A stretch of DNA of 64,000 nucleotides from Nitrospira sp. KM1 (GCF_011405515.1 NZ_AP022671.1:2108001-2172000), one strand, 5' to 3'. Positions 1 through 8,061 are shown, numbered from the stretch's first letter. Numbers and translations: made by a program. Notes: a model not told the origin generated them from the letters alone.

Positions 1-593
1 GCAACGACATGATGCCCCAGTGCCTGGCACATTCGTCTGATTTGGCGATTCCGTCCCTCCGTGAGCACGATCTTGAACCGACGCGACCCCTGGCGCTCCA
101 TACGGCAGGGCTTTGTTCTGGCTCCCAATATCATCACGCCAGCAGCCATGCGATCGAGAAACGTCTGATCGAATGGCCGGTCTACAGTCACCTCATATTC
201 GCGCTCATGACCATGTTCAGTGCGCAGAATCTCATTGACGATGTCACCGTCGTTCGTCAGAAGAATGAGACCCGACGAATCCTTATCCAGACGGCCGATC
301 GGGAAAATTCGTTCGCGATGCCCGATTTCCGCGATAATATTCCGAGGCACGTGCGCTTCACTGGTGGTCGTGACGCCGACCGGCTTGTGGTACTTGATAT
401 AGACCGGAACAGTCTTCCATGGAATCACGCGGCCGTCACATGCAACGACGTCTGAGAGACCGACTTGATCCCCGATTTTTGCCACGCGTCCGTTGATCGT
501 CACGTGGTGTGTTTCGATCAGACGGTCGGCCTCGCGGCGTGAACAGACCCCGTGCTGCGTGAAAAATTTGTTGATACGGATGGAATCAGTCAC
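1..593 (-). CDS. rluF: 23S rRNA pseudouridine synthase RluF-like (3' end cut off by window edge)
   Basis: Reading the complement from a GTG at 593 gives at least 197 codons without a stop, running off the window start. An N-terminal S4 RNA-binding domain (INKFFTQHGVCSRREADRLI, about residues 6-60) is followed by the RsuA/RluB/RluE/RluF catalytic domain with the signature IGRLDKDSSGLILLTNDGD, whose Asp is the catalytic residue of the family, and a later GRNRQIRRMC motif. The order and wording resemble E. coli RluF, which isomerises a uridine in 23S rRNA; the exact target base here is inferred. The GTG start gives a sensible N-terminus just before the S4 domain, but no strong ribosome binding site is seen. 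It is separated from the agmatinase gene by about 245 bp in which I see no gene. Confidence 0.85.
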   Translation of the reverse strand, partial: MTDSIRINKFFTQHGVCSRREADRLIETHHVTINGRVAKIGDQVGLSDVVACDGRVIPWKTVPVYIKYHKPVGVTTTSEAHVPRNIIAEIGHRERIFPIGRLDKDSSGLILLTNDGDIVNEILRTEHGHEREYEVTVDRPFDQTFLDRMAAGVMILGARTKPCRMERQGSRRFKIVLTEGRNRQIRRMCQALGHHVV

Positions 594-838
594 GGGGTGC
601 GCGGATTCAGCGAATATTTGCAGAATGCCGGATGCTCAAAATGACCGGCTTCTCACCTGCCCAGCCCCGGCGATTCCATTTCCACCCTCCCACCCACCGA
701 TCGCTTTGCAATCTTATCCCGCAACGCGCCGTTCCGCGAGCCAGGCAGCAGTGGGCGAAGGCCCGAGGCGTACTCCGTTGGTACGTCGAGGGTCTGAGTG
801 ATGCGACAACGCAGCTGGCGGACATTTTCAGCATCCTG

Positions 839-1771
839 CTAATGGACGCGCCGCCCGGCCTTGATCCGGCCAAGCATTCGATAGATCAACCGCGCGATGC
901 AGAATTGCGGTGCGACAAACCCCTCTATTGGTGCAATCTCACTGATGTCCATCCCGAGAATTCCCGGACCATTGGCCAGCGCCGATACCAGATTCAGCGT
1001 GTCATACCAGCCCAGACCTCCGGGCTCCGGTGTCCCAAGCGCCGGAACCAGCGACGCGTCCAATCCGTCACAATCGAAGGTCAGATATACCGGTCCACGG
1101 CAGGCCTTTACGACCTCGGGAATCCAGCGGGCTGCTCTGCCCTCATATCGACCGAGAGGATCCAACAGGTCCGCGGCAAAAAACGTCGAAATGCGATCGG
1201 TTGCGTTGATCCGCTCGATCTCCTCCGGCGAGATGGAACGAACCCCCACCTGGACCAGCGGGAGGCCGTCATCAACGACTCTGGCCATGACACTGGCATG
1301 GCTGAACAGATTTCCCTGATAGGCGTGTCGCAGATCACCGTGAGCATCGATTTGGACCACACATAAATCTGGATAGGACTTTGCGTGGGCACGGATCGCT
1401 CCCAGCGCACCGGTATGCTCTCCGGTCAGCGTCACGAGGAAATGCCCGGTACGGACGTGCGGGCGCACGAAATGCTCGATCGCCTCTACGGCATTTCCGT
1501 CCACTTTTCCGTCCAGATCAAGTGATCGCACGGTCGCAATCCCTCCCCATTCGCGATACGGTTCGCAGCGGAGCACTTCGTCGTAGAATTCCACCTGGTG
1601 GGACGCTTCGATGATGCACGAGGGGCCCTTGTCTGAACCGGGAACATAACTGGATGTATGCTCGTACGGCGCAGGGAGCACGTAGACGCCAGCCTGATCG
1701 GGATGGCACCAGGGCTCATCGAGCCCGAGGAAATTCTGTTCGTAGCCTTCCCAACCGGCGGGAAGAGTCAT
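839..1771 (-). CDS. speB: Agmatinase (ureohydrolase family)
   Basis: A 310-residue arginase/agmatinase-family protein. Agmatinase hydrolyses agmatine to putrescine and urea with a binuclear manganese centre. Family metal-binding signatures are visible: a GEHTG segment at the first histidine site, QIDAHGDLR (DAHxD) and LTFDCDGLDASLVPA (DxDxxD). The start MTLPAGW at 1771 is chosen because the longer open frame upstream would overlap the decarboxylase gene and its residues look non-coding. It follows the pyruvoyl arginine decarboxylase by 59 bp on the same strand, so the two genes plausibly encode consecutive steps arginine to agmatine to putrescine. Arginase cannot be excluded from motifs alone, but the neighbour makes agmatinase the better call. 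Confidence 0.88.
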   Translation of the reverse strand: MTLPAGWEGYEQNFLGLDEPWCHPDQAGVYVLPAPYEHTSSYVPGSDKGPSCIIEASHQVEFYDEVLRCEPYREWGGIATVRSLDLDGKVDGNAVEAIEHFVRPHVRTGHFLVTLTGEHTGALGAIRAHAKSYPDLCVVQIDAHGDLRHAYQGNLFSHASVMARVVDDGLPLVQVGVRSISPEEIERINATDRISTFFAADLLDPLGRYEGRAARWIPEVVKACRGPVYLTFDCDGLDASLVPALGTPEPGGLGWYDTLNLVSALANGPGILGMDISEIAPIEGFVAPQFCIARLIYRMLGRIKAGRRVH

Positions 1772-1830
1772 TGGCGTGCGCTCTCTGTCTGTGGGACCGG
1801 CCGTGAACGCTGGCCCGTCTGGAACACGCC

Positions 1831-2400
1831 CTAGCGGCGTGACCGTTTCGGGAGATTTTCGAGGGGGATGAAGACCGCCAGCGCGACCACCGTGGTCCAC
1901 TTTCCGGGTTTCCCAATGGCCGATTGCGTGATGTTCAATGTTCTGACGATCTTTCCGGCCATTTTAAACACCTGTTCACGTTCTTTCCACGCAATATTGG
2001 GGTCGAATTCCACTCCGAGCGTGGTCGCAAGCATCTGGGCGGCAAGGTCTTCGGTATATTCTCCGGTTTCCTCATCCGTCTCGCCATGGGCATGATGTTC
2101 GGACAGATAGCCGTATGTTCGGCGATCGGTTGGAATTGCCAGTCCGATCGAGGCGGACACCAGACGATTTCGCTCATTGGTTTCCGAGCGCGCCATGACG
2201 CAATGGGTGATCTCTCCAGGATTCAACAGTTTCTCGCCGCGCTTTCTGGGAATGATTTTACAGCTGGGAGGGAGAATGGACGATACGCTCACCAGATTAC
2301 AGTAGGCCACGCCGGCGCTTCGAAGCGCCTGCTCGAAGGAGGCCAGCTTTTCTCGGTGAACGCCGACTCCTCTCGTGAGAAACATGTGCGTAGGTACCAT
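1831..2400 (-). CDS. Pyruvoyl-dependent arginine decarboxylase
   Basis: A 189-residue protein of the PvlArgDC family, which decarboxylates arginine to agmatine. The proenzyme self-cleaves at a Ser-Ser bond to make a small beta subunit and a pyruvoyl-capped alpha subunit. The expected cleavage context [13 protein letters not shown] lies near residues 37-49, and the downstream [15 protein letters not shown] and [15 protein letters not shown] blocks are typical. The ATG at 2400 is preceded by a GGGAG Shine-Dalgarno. It sits between the aldehyde dehydrogenase (159 bp upstream) and agmatinase (59 bp downstream), all on the minus strand. Histidine-type pyruvoyl enzymes are less likely given the agmatinase neighbour. 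Confidence 0.9.
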   Translation of the reverse strand: MVPTHMFLTRGVGVHREKLASFEQALRSAGVAYCNLVSVSSILPPSCKIIPRKRGEKLLNPGEITHCVMARSETNERNRLVSASIGLAIPTDRRTYGYLSEHHAHGETDEETGEYTEDLAAQMLATTLGVEFDPNIAWKEREQVFKMAGKIVRTLNITQSAIGKPGKWTTVVALAVFIPLENLPKRSRR

Positions 2401-2558
2401 CGTTGTCTTCTCCCTTGCTTCGTCCGTCCACTTAGACTTCAGGGGACGCGTGGATACCGGTGGCGAGCGTCAAGACCAAATGGATCTCACAGCGTATCGG
2501 GCAGCTGTTGTATCAAGAATGCCTGCGGTTCGCAATATCCCCGGCGTTTTTTTCGCTC

Positions 2559-3995
2559 CTAGTCGCTCGGCGGCTTCAGATTCAAGACGAGGAGCCTGGG
2601 CTCGGTCATGTCCTCAATTGCCGCCTTTACGCCTTCGCGTCCAATTCCTGAATCCTTCACCCCTCCGTAGGGCATATGGTCCGCCCGGAAGGTTGGAATT
2701 TCATTGGCCAAGAGCGCTCCGACTTCCACGTGGCGAAAAGCGTGAAACACCTTGTCGACGTTCTTCGTAAATACTCCGGCTTGTAACCCGAAGTCCGACT
2801 GATTGAGCGCGTCAATCGCTTCCTGGAACTGTTGATAGGGACTCACGGTCACGACTGGACCGAACACTTCCTGACAGGACACTTTCATGGCGGGCGTGAC
2901 ATGTCCCAGCACCGTCGCTTCCAGCACGGAACCCATTCGCTTTCCACCCAGGAGCACTCTGGCACCCTGTGAAACGGCTTCGCCGATCCATTCTTCGACC
3001 CGGCGCGAGGCGGCCTGATTGATCAAAGGGCCGATCACGGTGGCGCTGTCCGCCGGATCGCCGGACTTCAGCCGGGCAACTTGCAGCAGCAGCTTGGTCG
3101 TGAATAGATCGGCGATCGAATGATGCACGAAAATGCGTTGGACCGAAATGCACGTCTGTCCGGCATAGCCGAATCCGCCGGTGGCACAACGTTGTGCGGC
3201 GAAATCCAGGTCGGCGTCCGGTTCCACGATCACGCCGGCATTACCGCCCAGCTCCAAAACCACCTTCTTCTTGCCCGATAGGGCTTTCAGTTTCCATCCG
3301 ACCGCTGCGCTCCCGGTGAAACTGAGGAGCTTGAATCGCGGATCGACGACCAGCTGCTGCGCGACCTGATTGTCGCACGGAATGACATTCAGGCCTCCGG
3401 GTGGAACGCCGGCCTCAACGGCGATTTCTCCCAACACGAGAGCCGTTAAGGGCGTTTGCGGGGCCGGCTTGATCAGAATCGAATTTCCCGCAGCGAGGGC
3501 CGGTGCAACCTTGTGAGCCACCAAATTGAGCGGGAAATTGAACGGGGTAATCCCGAGGACAGGCCCGATCGGAAATCGCCGAAGCAGGCCGAGATGGCCA
3601 TCGGTGCCGGGAGTCCAATCGAGCGGGATCACGTCTCCTGGAATTCGTCGGGATTCTTCCGCAGCGACCGTAAACGTTTGCACCGCCCGGCTGACCTCAC
3701 GTTTCGCATCCGAAATTGGTTTTCCCGCCTCCGCGATCATCAGCTGCACAATCTCGTCGCGACGATCGTAGAGCAAGCCTGCGATCTTCTGCAGCAGTTG
3801 GTATCGAGCATGAGAAGACAGCGATCCCATAGCCGACGCTCCGGCGCATGTGGAGACGACCGCTGCCTCCGCATCGGCAGATGAAGCCTGAAATACTTCA
3901 GCGATGACCGTGCCGGTGAAGGGATTGGAAACGGGAGCGATGGAGTCACTCTGACGCCACTGGCCCCCGATGAGAAATGGACGCGGTCCCTGCAA
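2559..3995 (-). CDS. NAD(P)-dependent aldehyde dehydrogenase
   Basis: A 478-residue aldehyde dehydrogenase. The Rossmann-domain core ITPFNFPLNLVAHKVAPAL, the general-base Glu in VLELGGNAGVIV and the nucleophilic Cys in GYAGQTCISVQR are all present, followed by the QEVFGPVVTV block. A TTG at 3995 with an upstream GGAGA is chosen as the start because the frame further upstream overlaps the zinc-ribbon gene and carries no family residues. The substrate is not evident. Location in a polyamine gene cluster suggests an amino-aldehyde such as 4-aminobutanal, while the family as a whole also contains succinate semialdehyde and lactaldehyde enzymes. The substrate is therefore inference only. Confidence 0.85.
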   Translation of the reverse strand: MQGPRPFLIGGQWRQSDSIAPVSNPFTGTVIAEVFQASSADAEAAVVSTCAGASAMGSLSSHARYQLLQKIAGLLYDRRDEIVQLMIAEAGKPISDAKREVSRAVQTFTVAAEESRRIPGDVIPLDWTPGTDGHLGLLRRFPIGPVLGITPFNFPLNLVAHKVAPALAAGNSILIKPAPQTPLTALVLGEIAVEAGVPPGGLNVIPCDNQVAQQLVVDPRFKLLSFTGSAAVGWKLKALSGKKKVVLELGGNAGVIVEPDADLDFAAQRCATGGFGYAGQTCISVQRIFVHHSIADLFTTKLLLQVARLKSGDPADSATVIGPLINQAASRRVEEWIGEAVSQGARVLLGGKRMGSVLEATVLGHVTPAMKVSCQEVFGPVVTVSPYQQFQEAIDALNQSDFGLQAGVFTKNVDKVFHAFRHVEVGALLANEIPTFRADHMPYGGVKDSGIGREGVKAAIEDMTEPRLLVLNLKPPSD

Positions 3996-4024
3996 GGAGA
4001 CTCTCCGCGGGTAGAAGTGATGAC

Positions 4025-4294
4025 TTACGGCGCGGTTTCGAGCGACGTCGAAGGAGCGGGTTCGGGCATCACGGCCTGTTCTGCAGAGCCCGCCTTGGCA
4101 ATGAGATCCTCTGTCCCCCAATCCTGAATAGCCTCGAGCGAGAACGCCTCATAGGTGGACACGCCATGACAGGATGGGCAATCCGGCATCGGCACCTTGC
4201 GGAAAAACACTTCTGACAAGCAGGACATGCAAACCCACAGAGGCGGTTCACCATCCCGATGCGGCACAGACCAGAACGATTGGGTAACTGACAT
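4025..4294 (-). CDS. Small zinc-ribbon protein
   Basis: An 89-residue protein with two CxxC knuckles, C22-x2-C25 and C39-x2-C42 (WVCMSCLSEV and PDCPSCHG), which would form one zinc ribbon. The C-terminal half is acidic and shows no further domain. It lies between the DsbA-like gene (48 bp upstream) and the aldehyde dehydrogenase (29 bp downstream) on the minus strand, so it is probably co-transcribed. I do not recognise a specific family; a nucleic-acid or protein-interaction role is possible, and a rubredoxin-like electron carrier is less likely because the CxxCG spacing is not that of rubredoxin. Confidence 0.65.
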   Translation of the reverse strand: MSVTQSFWSVPHRDGEPPLWVCMSCLSEVFFRKVPMPDCPSCHGVSTYEAFSLEAIQDWGTEDLIAKAGSAEQAVMPEPAPSTSLETAP

Positions 4295-4342
4295 GGCAAC
4301 GTCCTCGCTGGGAAGAAAGAGGTGGTGGTTGTATACACTGTC

Positions 4343-4975
4343 CTACGATTGCGGCGCACTACCAAGCATCCGATCCAACTCCTTGGCAAACTCCTCGAAT
4401 GGAAACGCCCCGGGAATCGCCACCGCCGGATTGCGCTCGCTCGGCTCCACGGCCGTGTAGATCAAAATAAATCCGGGGGTGCCGCGAAACCCCCACCGGT
4501 TGGCCTCCTGGCGATCCTGAAAAATCGATTCCAGGTGGCGTCGTTCATCGAAACACTGGTTGAATTGAGACTGATCCAAGCCCATCGATTTGGCGAATCC
4601 CTTGAAGGCCGACGCATCCAATCTCCCGCCTTCGCCAAATAGACGGTCATGCATGGCCCAATATCGTCCCTGCACTCCGGCGCACCGAGCCGCCACGGCT
4701 GCATCGACGCCCACTCCGCGATCCGCTCGAGGATAATCTCGATACACGAATCGGAGCTTGCCCGTCTCGATGTATTTGGCCTGAAGCTTCGGCAACGTTT
4801 CCTTGAAAAATTTCAAACAATACCCGCAGGTAAAGTCGGAATATTCGATCATCGTGACCGGGGCATCCAGGCGACCTCTGGCACGGCCGTCATCGGCACT
4901 TGCGCCGGCTTCCGCGCGCACGGGCACCGTGAGCGATAGCCCGAGCAGAAGAAGCATGCCGAGGGAGCGAACCAT
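4343..4975 (-). CDS. DsbA-family thiol-disulfide oxidoreductase, exported
   Basis: A 210-residue protein with an N-terminal signal peptide (MVRSLGMLLLLGLSLTVPVRAEA) and a DsbA/thioredoxin fold. The redox motif is CGYC in YSDFTCGYCLKFF, and a cis-proline loop is visible at FRGTPGFIL. It would act in the periplasm on cysteine pairs of exported proteins. The ATG at 4975 is preferred over one at 5017 because it begins directly with the signal peptide, has an AAGG ribosome binding site 8 nt upstream and avoids overlap with the DHS-like gene, which ends at 4992. The protein belongs to the DsbA/DsbG-like group with a thioredoxin domain plus helical insertion; oxidase versus isomerase activity cannot be read from sequence. 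Confidence 0.85.
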   Translation of the reverse strand: MVRSLGMLLLLGLSLTVPVRAEAGASADDGRARGRLDAPVTMIEYSDFTCGYCLKFFKETLPKLQAKYIETGKLRFVYRDYPRADRGVGVDAAVAARCAGVQGRYWAMHDRLFGEGGRLDASAFKGFAKSMGLDQSQFNQCFDERRHLESIFQDRQEANRWGFRGTPGFILIYTAVEPSERNPAVAIPGAFPFEEFAKELDRMLGSAPQS

Positions 4976-4991
4976 GAACAACCTTTTCACG

Positions 4992-6107
4992 CTATCTTGC
5001 GACTTCCTGAACGGCACGTTTCGCTCTGACCCGTTCGAGCAATCCGACCATCAGCAGAGGCCATACGACCGTGGCGTCGCTGAGCACCTCGGCGAAGCGT
5101 CCGCCTTCGTCCGGTGGTACAAACTTGCCCCAGGAAATACCTTCCTGATATGTGCAGCCGCTCAACCCGCCCCAGTAATCAGGCTCGGGGCAGATTCGTA
5201 CGCCGTACTGAAAGCGCGGCGGCCGGACATTGAGACCAAGGCGCATGTTGCTGATTTCGATATACGGTCCTACTTGCTGAGACCAGTTCCGCGGCACCCC
5301 GCCCCCGATCGTAAAGATCCCGAGCCGTTTTGCCGACGTAATGTGGGTGGTGTAACTATTGAGGTCCTGATACGGATTGAATGAGGGACACGACTTATTG
5401 ATCGCATTCAGAATATCGAGGTCGCTCCCTCCTTTGGTCTGCACGCGCGCGCGATCCACGACCCGTCCCATGGCCCACGTGCCTACGTCCAATCCCATTT
5501 CAGAATCGGTGAATGCCGGAATATAGACGGGAACCTTCTTGACGTAGGCGCTCTTGAGAATCCCCGCCCCGTCAAATTCCTCCGCCAGCGTCTTTCCAAG
5601 TTCATGAGTCAGCACTTCGGAAGACAGAGGGCGGTCTTGATCGATCCGCTTCATCGTCTGGGCGACGACATGCTCCACGTAGTTGAGGTTCGATTCCATT
5701 TCCAGCGTGTCATAGACACGGTTATACCCCTTCTTAAACAATTCCTCGTCAGTCATAGAGGGATGATGTCGGTAATGCGTCTTGCCAACCGACTCGCTCA
5801 ATCCATGTGCGATGAGCGCGCCGGTAGAGACCACACACTGCACCATGCCATGATCGATCATCGTGCTGACGATCTTGCCCATCTTTGCGATCGTCATGGC
5901 TCCGGAAAGCGTCATGACGACGGAGCAATCGGGGTCGTCGATCATCGCCCAGAGAACCTCGAAGGCCTCGCCAAGTCGACGTCCTCCGAAGGCCGTCTTC
6001 CGCATGGCCGTCAACAATTCGTCAAACGATCCGATATTTTCCGGATCAAGCGGCTCAAGGGCCTCAAGCCCATCCTGCGCGCCGTCCCGAAACTCACGGG
6101 CTCCCAT
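4992..6107 (-). CDS. Deoxyhypusine synthase-family protein (possible homospermidine synthase)
   Basis: A 371-residue member of the deoxyhypusine synthase family. The NAD-binding and active-site blocks are recognisable, and the segment EGISWGKFVPP carries the lysine equivalent to the catalytic Lys of eukaryotic DHS (EAVSWGKI). Bacteria lack eIF5A, so the eukaryotic role cannot apply. Bacterial DHS-like proteins have been linked to homospermidine synthesis from putrescine, which fits the downstream arginine decarboxylase and agmatinase that would supply putrescine. The ATG at 6107 (MGAREFRDG) is preferred because the upstream extension looks non-coding; the ribosome binding site is weak. It is the first gene of a minus-strand run reaching to agmatinase. 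Confidence 0.82.
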   Translation of the reverse strand: MGAREFRDGAQDGLEALEPLDPENIGSFDELLTAMRKTAFGGRRLGEAFEVLWAMIDDPDCSVVMTLSGAMTIAKMGKIVSTMIDHGMVQCVVSTGALIAHGLSESVGKTHYRHHPSMTDEELFKKGYNRVYDTLEMESNLNYVEHVVAQTMKRIDQDRPLSSEVLTHELGKTLAEEFDGAGILKSAYVKKVPVYIPAFTDSEMGLDVGTWAMGRVVDRARVQTKGGSDLDILNAINKSCPSFNPYQDLNSYTTHITSAKRLGIFTIGGGVPRNWSQQVGPYIEISNMRLGLNVRPPRFQYGVRICPEPDYWGGLSGCTYQEGISWGKFVPPDEGGRFAEVLSDATVVWPLLMVGLLERVRAKRAVQEVAR

Positions 6108-6227
6108 GGCTGATGCCTGTCTCGCAGTAATGAAAGTGGAGAGTATGCAATCCGTTATACACAACCCACGTTGAACGCGTCAATGAACGGCATGGAGATA
6201 TCATCACGAGACGCGACGAGGTGTTTG

Positions 6228-6312
6228 TCCGCGACAATCGAAGAAGGCTAGCCCGAAGAGCCGCCGGTACGAGCACGCTCGATACAGAAGGAAATGTCTA
6301 TGGGTTTATCCG
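6228..6312 (+). repeat. Dispersed repeat family X, copy 1
   Basis: An approximately 85-90 bp unit beginning TCCGC and ending GGGTTTATCCG. Its core reads GAAGAAGGCTAGCCC then GAAGAGCCGCCGGTACGAGCA. The same order of blocks recurs at 6466-6554. The core contains GGCT...AGCC complementary arms and could fold. It does not encode a convincing protein in any frame. Confidence 0.7.
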
Positions 6313-6406
6313 ACTGCTCAATGGGGACAGGCTTCGCCTGAGCGGTACGAGCAAGAGAAGCCTACTGGTGGCTCTCTCCGACGCCGCCAAATCCGATAAA
6401 CCTCTA

Positions 6407-6476
6407 AAGAGACGCCGGTTCAACCGAACATGGGAGAACCAGAAAGGAAAGTCACTGGAGGTGTATCCGCTGCGGC
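6407..6476 (+). repeat. Dispersed repeat family Y, copy 1
   Basis: A block of about 70 bp with the shared stretch GAGAACCAGAAAGGAAAGTC followed by ACTGGAGG and a TATCCGCTG end. It is repeated nearly unchanged at 7864-7936, with small insertions. It lies directly before X copy 2. Confidence 0.75.
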
Positions 6477-6554
6477 AATCGAAGAGGGCTAGCCCAAGAG
6501 CCGCCCAGTACGAGCAGGTTCGGTACAGAAGAAAACATCTGTGGGATTTATCCG
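6466..6554 (+). repeat. Dispersed repeat family X, copy 2
   Basis: Second full unit of family X, with core GAAGAGGGCTAGCCCAAGAG and the same GGTACAGAAG and TTTATCCG ending as copy 1. The two copies match over most of about 88 bp by eye. Its first bases overlap the end of repeat Y copy 1. Confidence 0.7.
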
Positions 6555-6607
6555 CCCGCCCGATGAAGAAGGCTACGCCCGAAGAGCCGCCGGCACGAGC
6601 ACGCTTG
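6555..6607 (+). repeat. Dispersed repeat family X, truncated copy 3
   Basis: A shortened X unit: GAAGAAGGCTACGCCCGAAG followed by AGCCGCCGGCACGAGCACGC, ending immediately before the tRNA-like fragment. A more diverged relative lies at about 7766-7832 (CTGAAGAGCGAACGGCACGA and GGGTTTATCCGG). Confidence 0.6.
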
Positions 6608-6614
6608 GTTTTGC

Positions 6615-6643
6615 CCACAACGGGATTCGAACCCGTGTGTTAA
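6615..6643 (-). pseudogene. tRNA 3'-end fragment (T-arm), att-like repeat
   Basis: On the minus strand this reads a perfect T-arm (ACGGGTTCGAATCCCGT) with flanking bases that match the tRNA-Glu gene at 7984-8061 over roughly 26 of 29 positions. No matching acceptor 5' strand, D-arm or clean anticodon arm is found, so it is not a functional tRNA. Its orientation is the same as tRNA-Glu, as expected for the displaced copy made when an element integrates at a tRNA 3' end. Confidence 0.6.
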
Positions 6644-6788
6644 ACGCACTCGACTTCGCCCTTTATTTATCAGAGCTTCGAAGATTTTCTTCAAGTGCAA
6701 AACAGGCATGGCTCAAACATGCGTGGCGGAAAAAGCGAGATAGGCACCGATAGGTTGAGGAGGATTCAATTGGCTTTTTTGGCAGATC

Positions 6789-7163
6789 TCACGTTCTCAC
6801 ATAGACCACCCCAGCTAGATCCTTCAGGTCGGCATCACCGGTAATCACTTCTGCTTCCTGATCTTTAGCTGTGGCATAGACGATCGCGTCGGCCATGGCT
6901 AACCCGTGACGCAAACTTACGTCAGCCGCGAGAAATGCGATCGAATCCGTAAGCGGAATGATCTCTGTCGCATTAAGCCGCCCTGCGAGCAGTAGCGCGG
7001 TTTCCTCACCCCGTTCTCGCTTGATCTTCTTGTACACTTCATACAGAACGACTGTCGGTGTGATGACGTGATATCGAGAGGTGAGATAGACAGCATACCG
7101 GTCGGCCAAGGGTCCGTCTGTAAAGAATTCAATCCATCCGCTGGAGTCCAGCAAAATCTTCAC
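6789..7163 (-). CDS. vapC: PIN-domain ribonuclease toxin (VapC-like)
   Basis: A 124-residue PIN-domain protein. The acidic active-site residues expected for VapC are present: D6 (ILLDSSGW), E42 (VVLYEVYKK), D92 (MADAIVYA) and D110/D112 (ITGDADL). VapC toxins cleave RNA, often tRNA, and are neutralised by the adjacent antitoxin. The start overlaps the antitoxin stop by four bases (ATGA), the standard arrangement for translational coupling. It lies in the patch bounded by the tRNA-Glu gene and its 3'-end fragment, supporting an acquired module. The specific RNA target cannot be inferred. Confidence 0.87.
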   Translation of the reverse strand: MKILLDSSGWIEFFTDGPLADRYAVYLTSRYHVITPTVVLYEVYKKIKRERGEETALLLAGRLNATEIIPLTDSIAFLAADVSLRHGLAMADAIVYATAKDQEAEVITGDADLKDLAGVVYVRT

Positions 7164-7369
7164 AGACGGTCCTTCTTTTCCCGAATATCTGTTTTAGACA
7201 TTCCCTTGAGTGCTCCCTTTAATGATTTGAGAGGGACCTCCGGCACCAAAGTAATAACCCCTCCCTTCTCCACCACCTGCAGGCGTTGGCTCGGAATCAG
7301 CCGAAGCTTTTCCCTAACCTCCTTGGGAATGACAATTTGAAACTTCGGTGAAATGGTCGTCGTCGCCAT
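7160..7369 (-). CDS. vapB: AbrB/MazE-fold antitoxin (VapB-like)
   Basis: A 69-residue protein beginning MATTTISPKFQIVIPKEVRE, the classical swapped-hairpin AbrB DNA-binding domain, with a basic C-terminal tail that would bind and inhibit the PIN toxin. The ATG at 7369 is chosen over the longer frame starting at 7426 because AAGGAGG lies 6 nt upstream. It overlaps the toxin gene by four bases. Antitoxins of this type usually repress their own promoter; an operator is likely in the 7370-7430 region but I cannot define it. Confidence 0.87.
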   Translation of the reverse strand: MATTTISPKFQIVIPKEVREKLRLIPSQRLQVVEKGGVITLVPEVPLKSLKGALKGMSKTDIREKKDRL

Positions 7370-7570
7370 AGGAAGCCTCCTTACCAATGTACCATCGATC
7401 ATAGTATCGTCATACGCTTCTGTCAATCACTGCCGCCGGTCGGAAGTCTGTTAAGAAACACGGAAGACCAAGACTACACGTGCACCGAAGCAAACTATTC
7501 ATTCACCATTCGCTTTGCGCCTTCAATTTACGCAACGCGTAAAATCGTGATACCTACTGTGGAGGCAAGG

Positions 7571-7756
7571 ATGAAAAAACGGCATGCATCAGATTCACCT
7601 GGGGGGGGGGGGGAAATCCTGTTAGAGGAGTTTATGAAACCGGCGGTGCCTCCAATAAATGCCAACGTGCTGGCCAAAGCACAGAACGATGATTTGAGAA
7701 TGCTCCCGTCCAAGCTCGTATCGACTGCTAGCCTCGGATCTCCACCGTCAACGTAA
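7571..7756 (+). pseudogene. Decayed HigA-type antitoxin with a 13-G tract
   Basis: From ATG 7571 (preceded by GGAGGCAAGG) the frame reads MKKRHASDSPGGGGEILLEE then FMKP. GEILLEEFMKP is the hallmark N-terminus of HigA/VapI antitoxins, in which a single PGE normally stands where the G tract encodes PGGGGE. After this the expected helix-turn-helix is missing: the remaining 38 residues only weakly recall it and then stop. No HigB toxin gene is found beside it. The run of 13 G at 7601-7613 would be highly slippage-prone. Confidence 0.55.
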
Positions 7757-7863
7757 GCCCGCCCATAGACGAGAGGCTGCCCCTGAAGAGCGAACGGCAC
7801 GAGCAAGCGATGAAGAATTTCCTGGAGGGTTTATCCGGCACCATCAATAACGATGCTCCGCTG

Positions 7864-7936
7864 AAGAGGCGCCGGGTCAACCGAACACAGGAGAACCAGA
7901 AAGGAAAGTCACTGGAGGGTGTTATCCGCTGGCGAC
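7864..7936 (+). repeat. Dispersed repeat family Y, copy 2
   Basis: Near-identical to 6407-6476, including the full GAGAACCAGAAAGGAAAGTC core, with single-base insertions near the end (GGAGGGTGTTATCCGCTGG). It ends about 48 bp before the tRNA-Glu 3' end, as copy 1 precedes the tRNA fragment. Confidence 0.75.
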
Positions 7937-7983
7937 AATTACGATAAAGCGCGATGAGCCAGCGGCCCACACGAAGTGCGGTT

Positions 7984-8061
7984 TGGTGGTCCCAACGGGA
8001 TTCGAACCCGTGTTTAAGCCTTGAGAGGGCTCCGTCCTAGGCCGGGCTAGACGATGGGACC
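7984..8061 (-). tRNA. tRNA-Glu (CTC)
   Basis: The complement folds as a complete tRNA: acceptor GGTCCCA pairing with TGGGACC, a D-arm GTCT...AGGAC, an anticodon arm GAGCC/GGCTT with loop CTCTCAA (anticodon CTC, glutamate), a T-arm ACGGGTTCGAATCCCGT, and an encoded CCA. It marks one end of the small accessory patch containing VapBC. Confidence 0.93.

Noticed and set aside
9-455. Forward-strand open frame at the window start
   Set aside because: The complementary strand encodes a clear RluF-type pseudouridine synthase over the same bases.
6607-6700. Complete tRNA gene at the T-arm fragment
   Set aside because: No acceptor partner, D-arm or proper anticodon loop with T33 is found; only the T-arm region matches tRNA-Glu.
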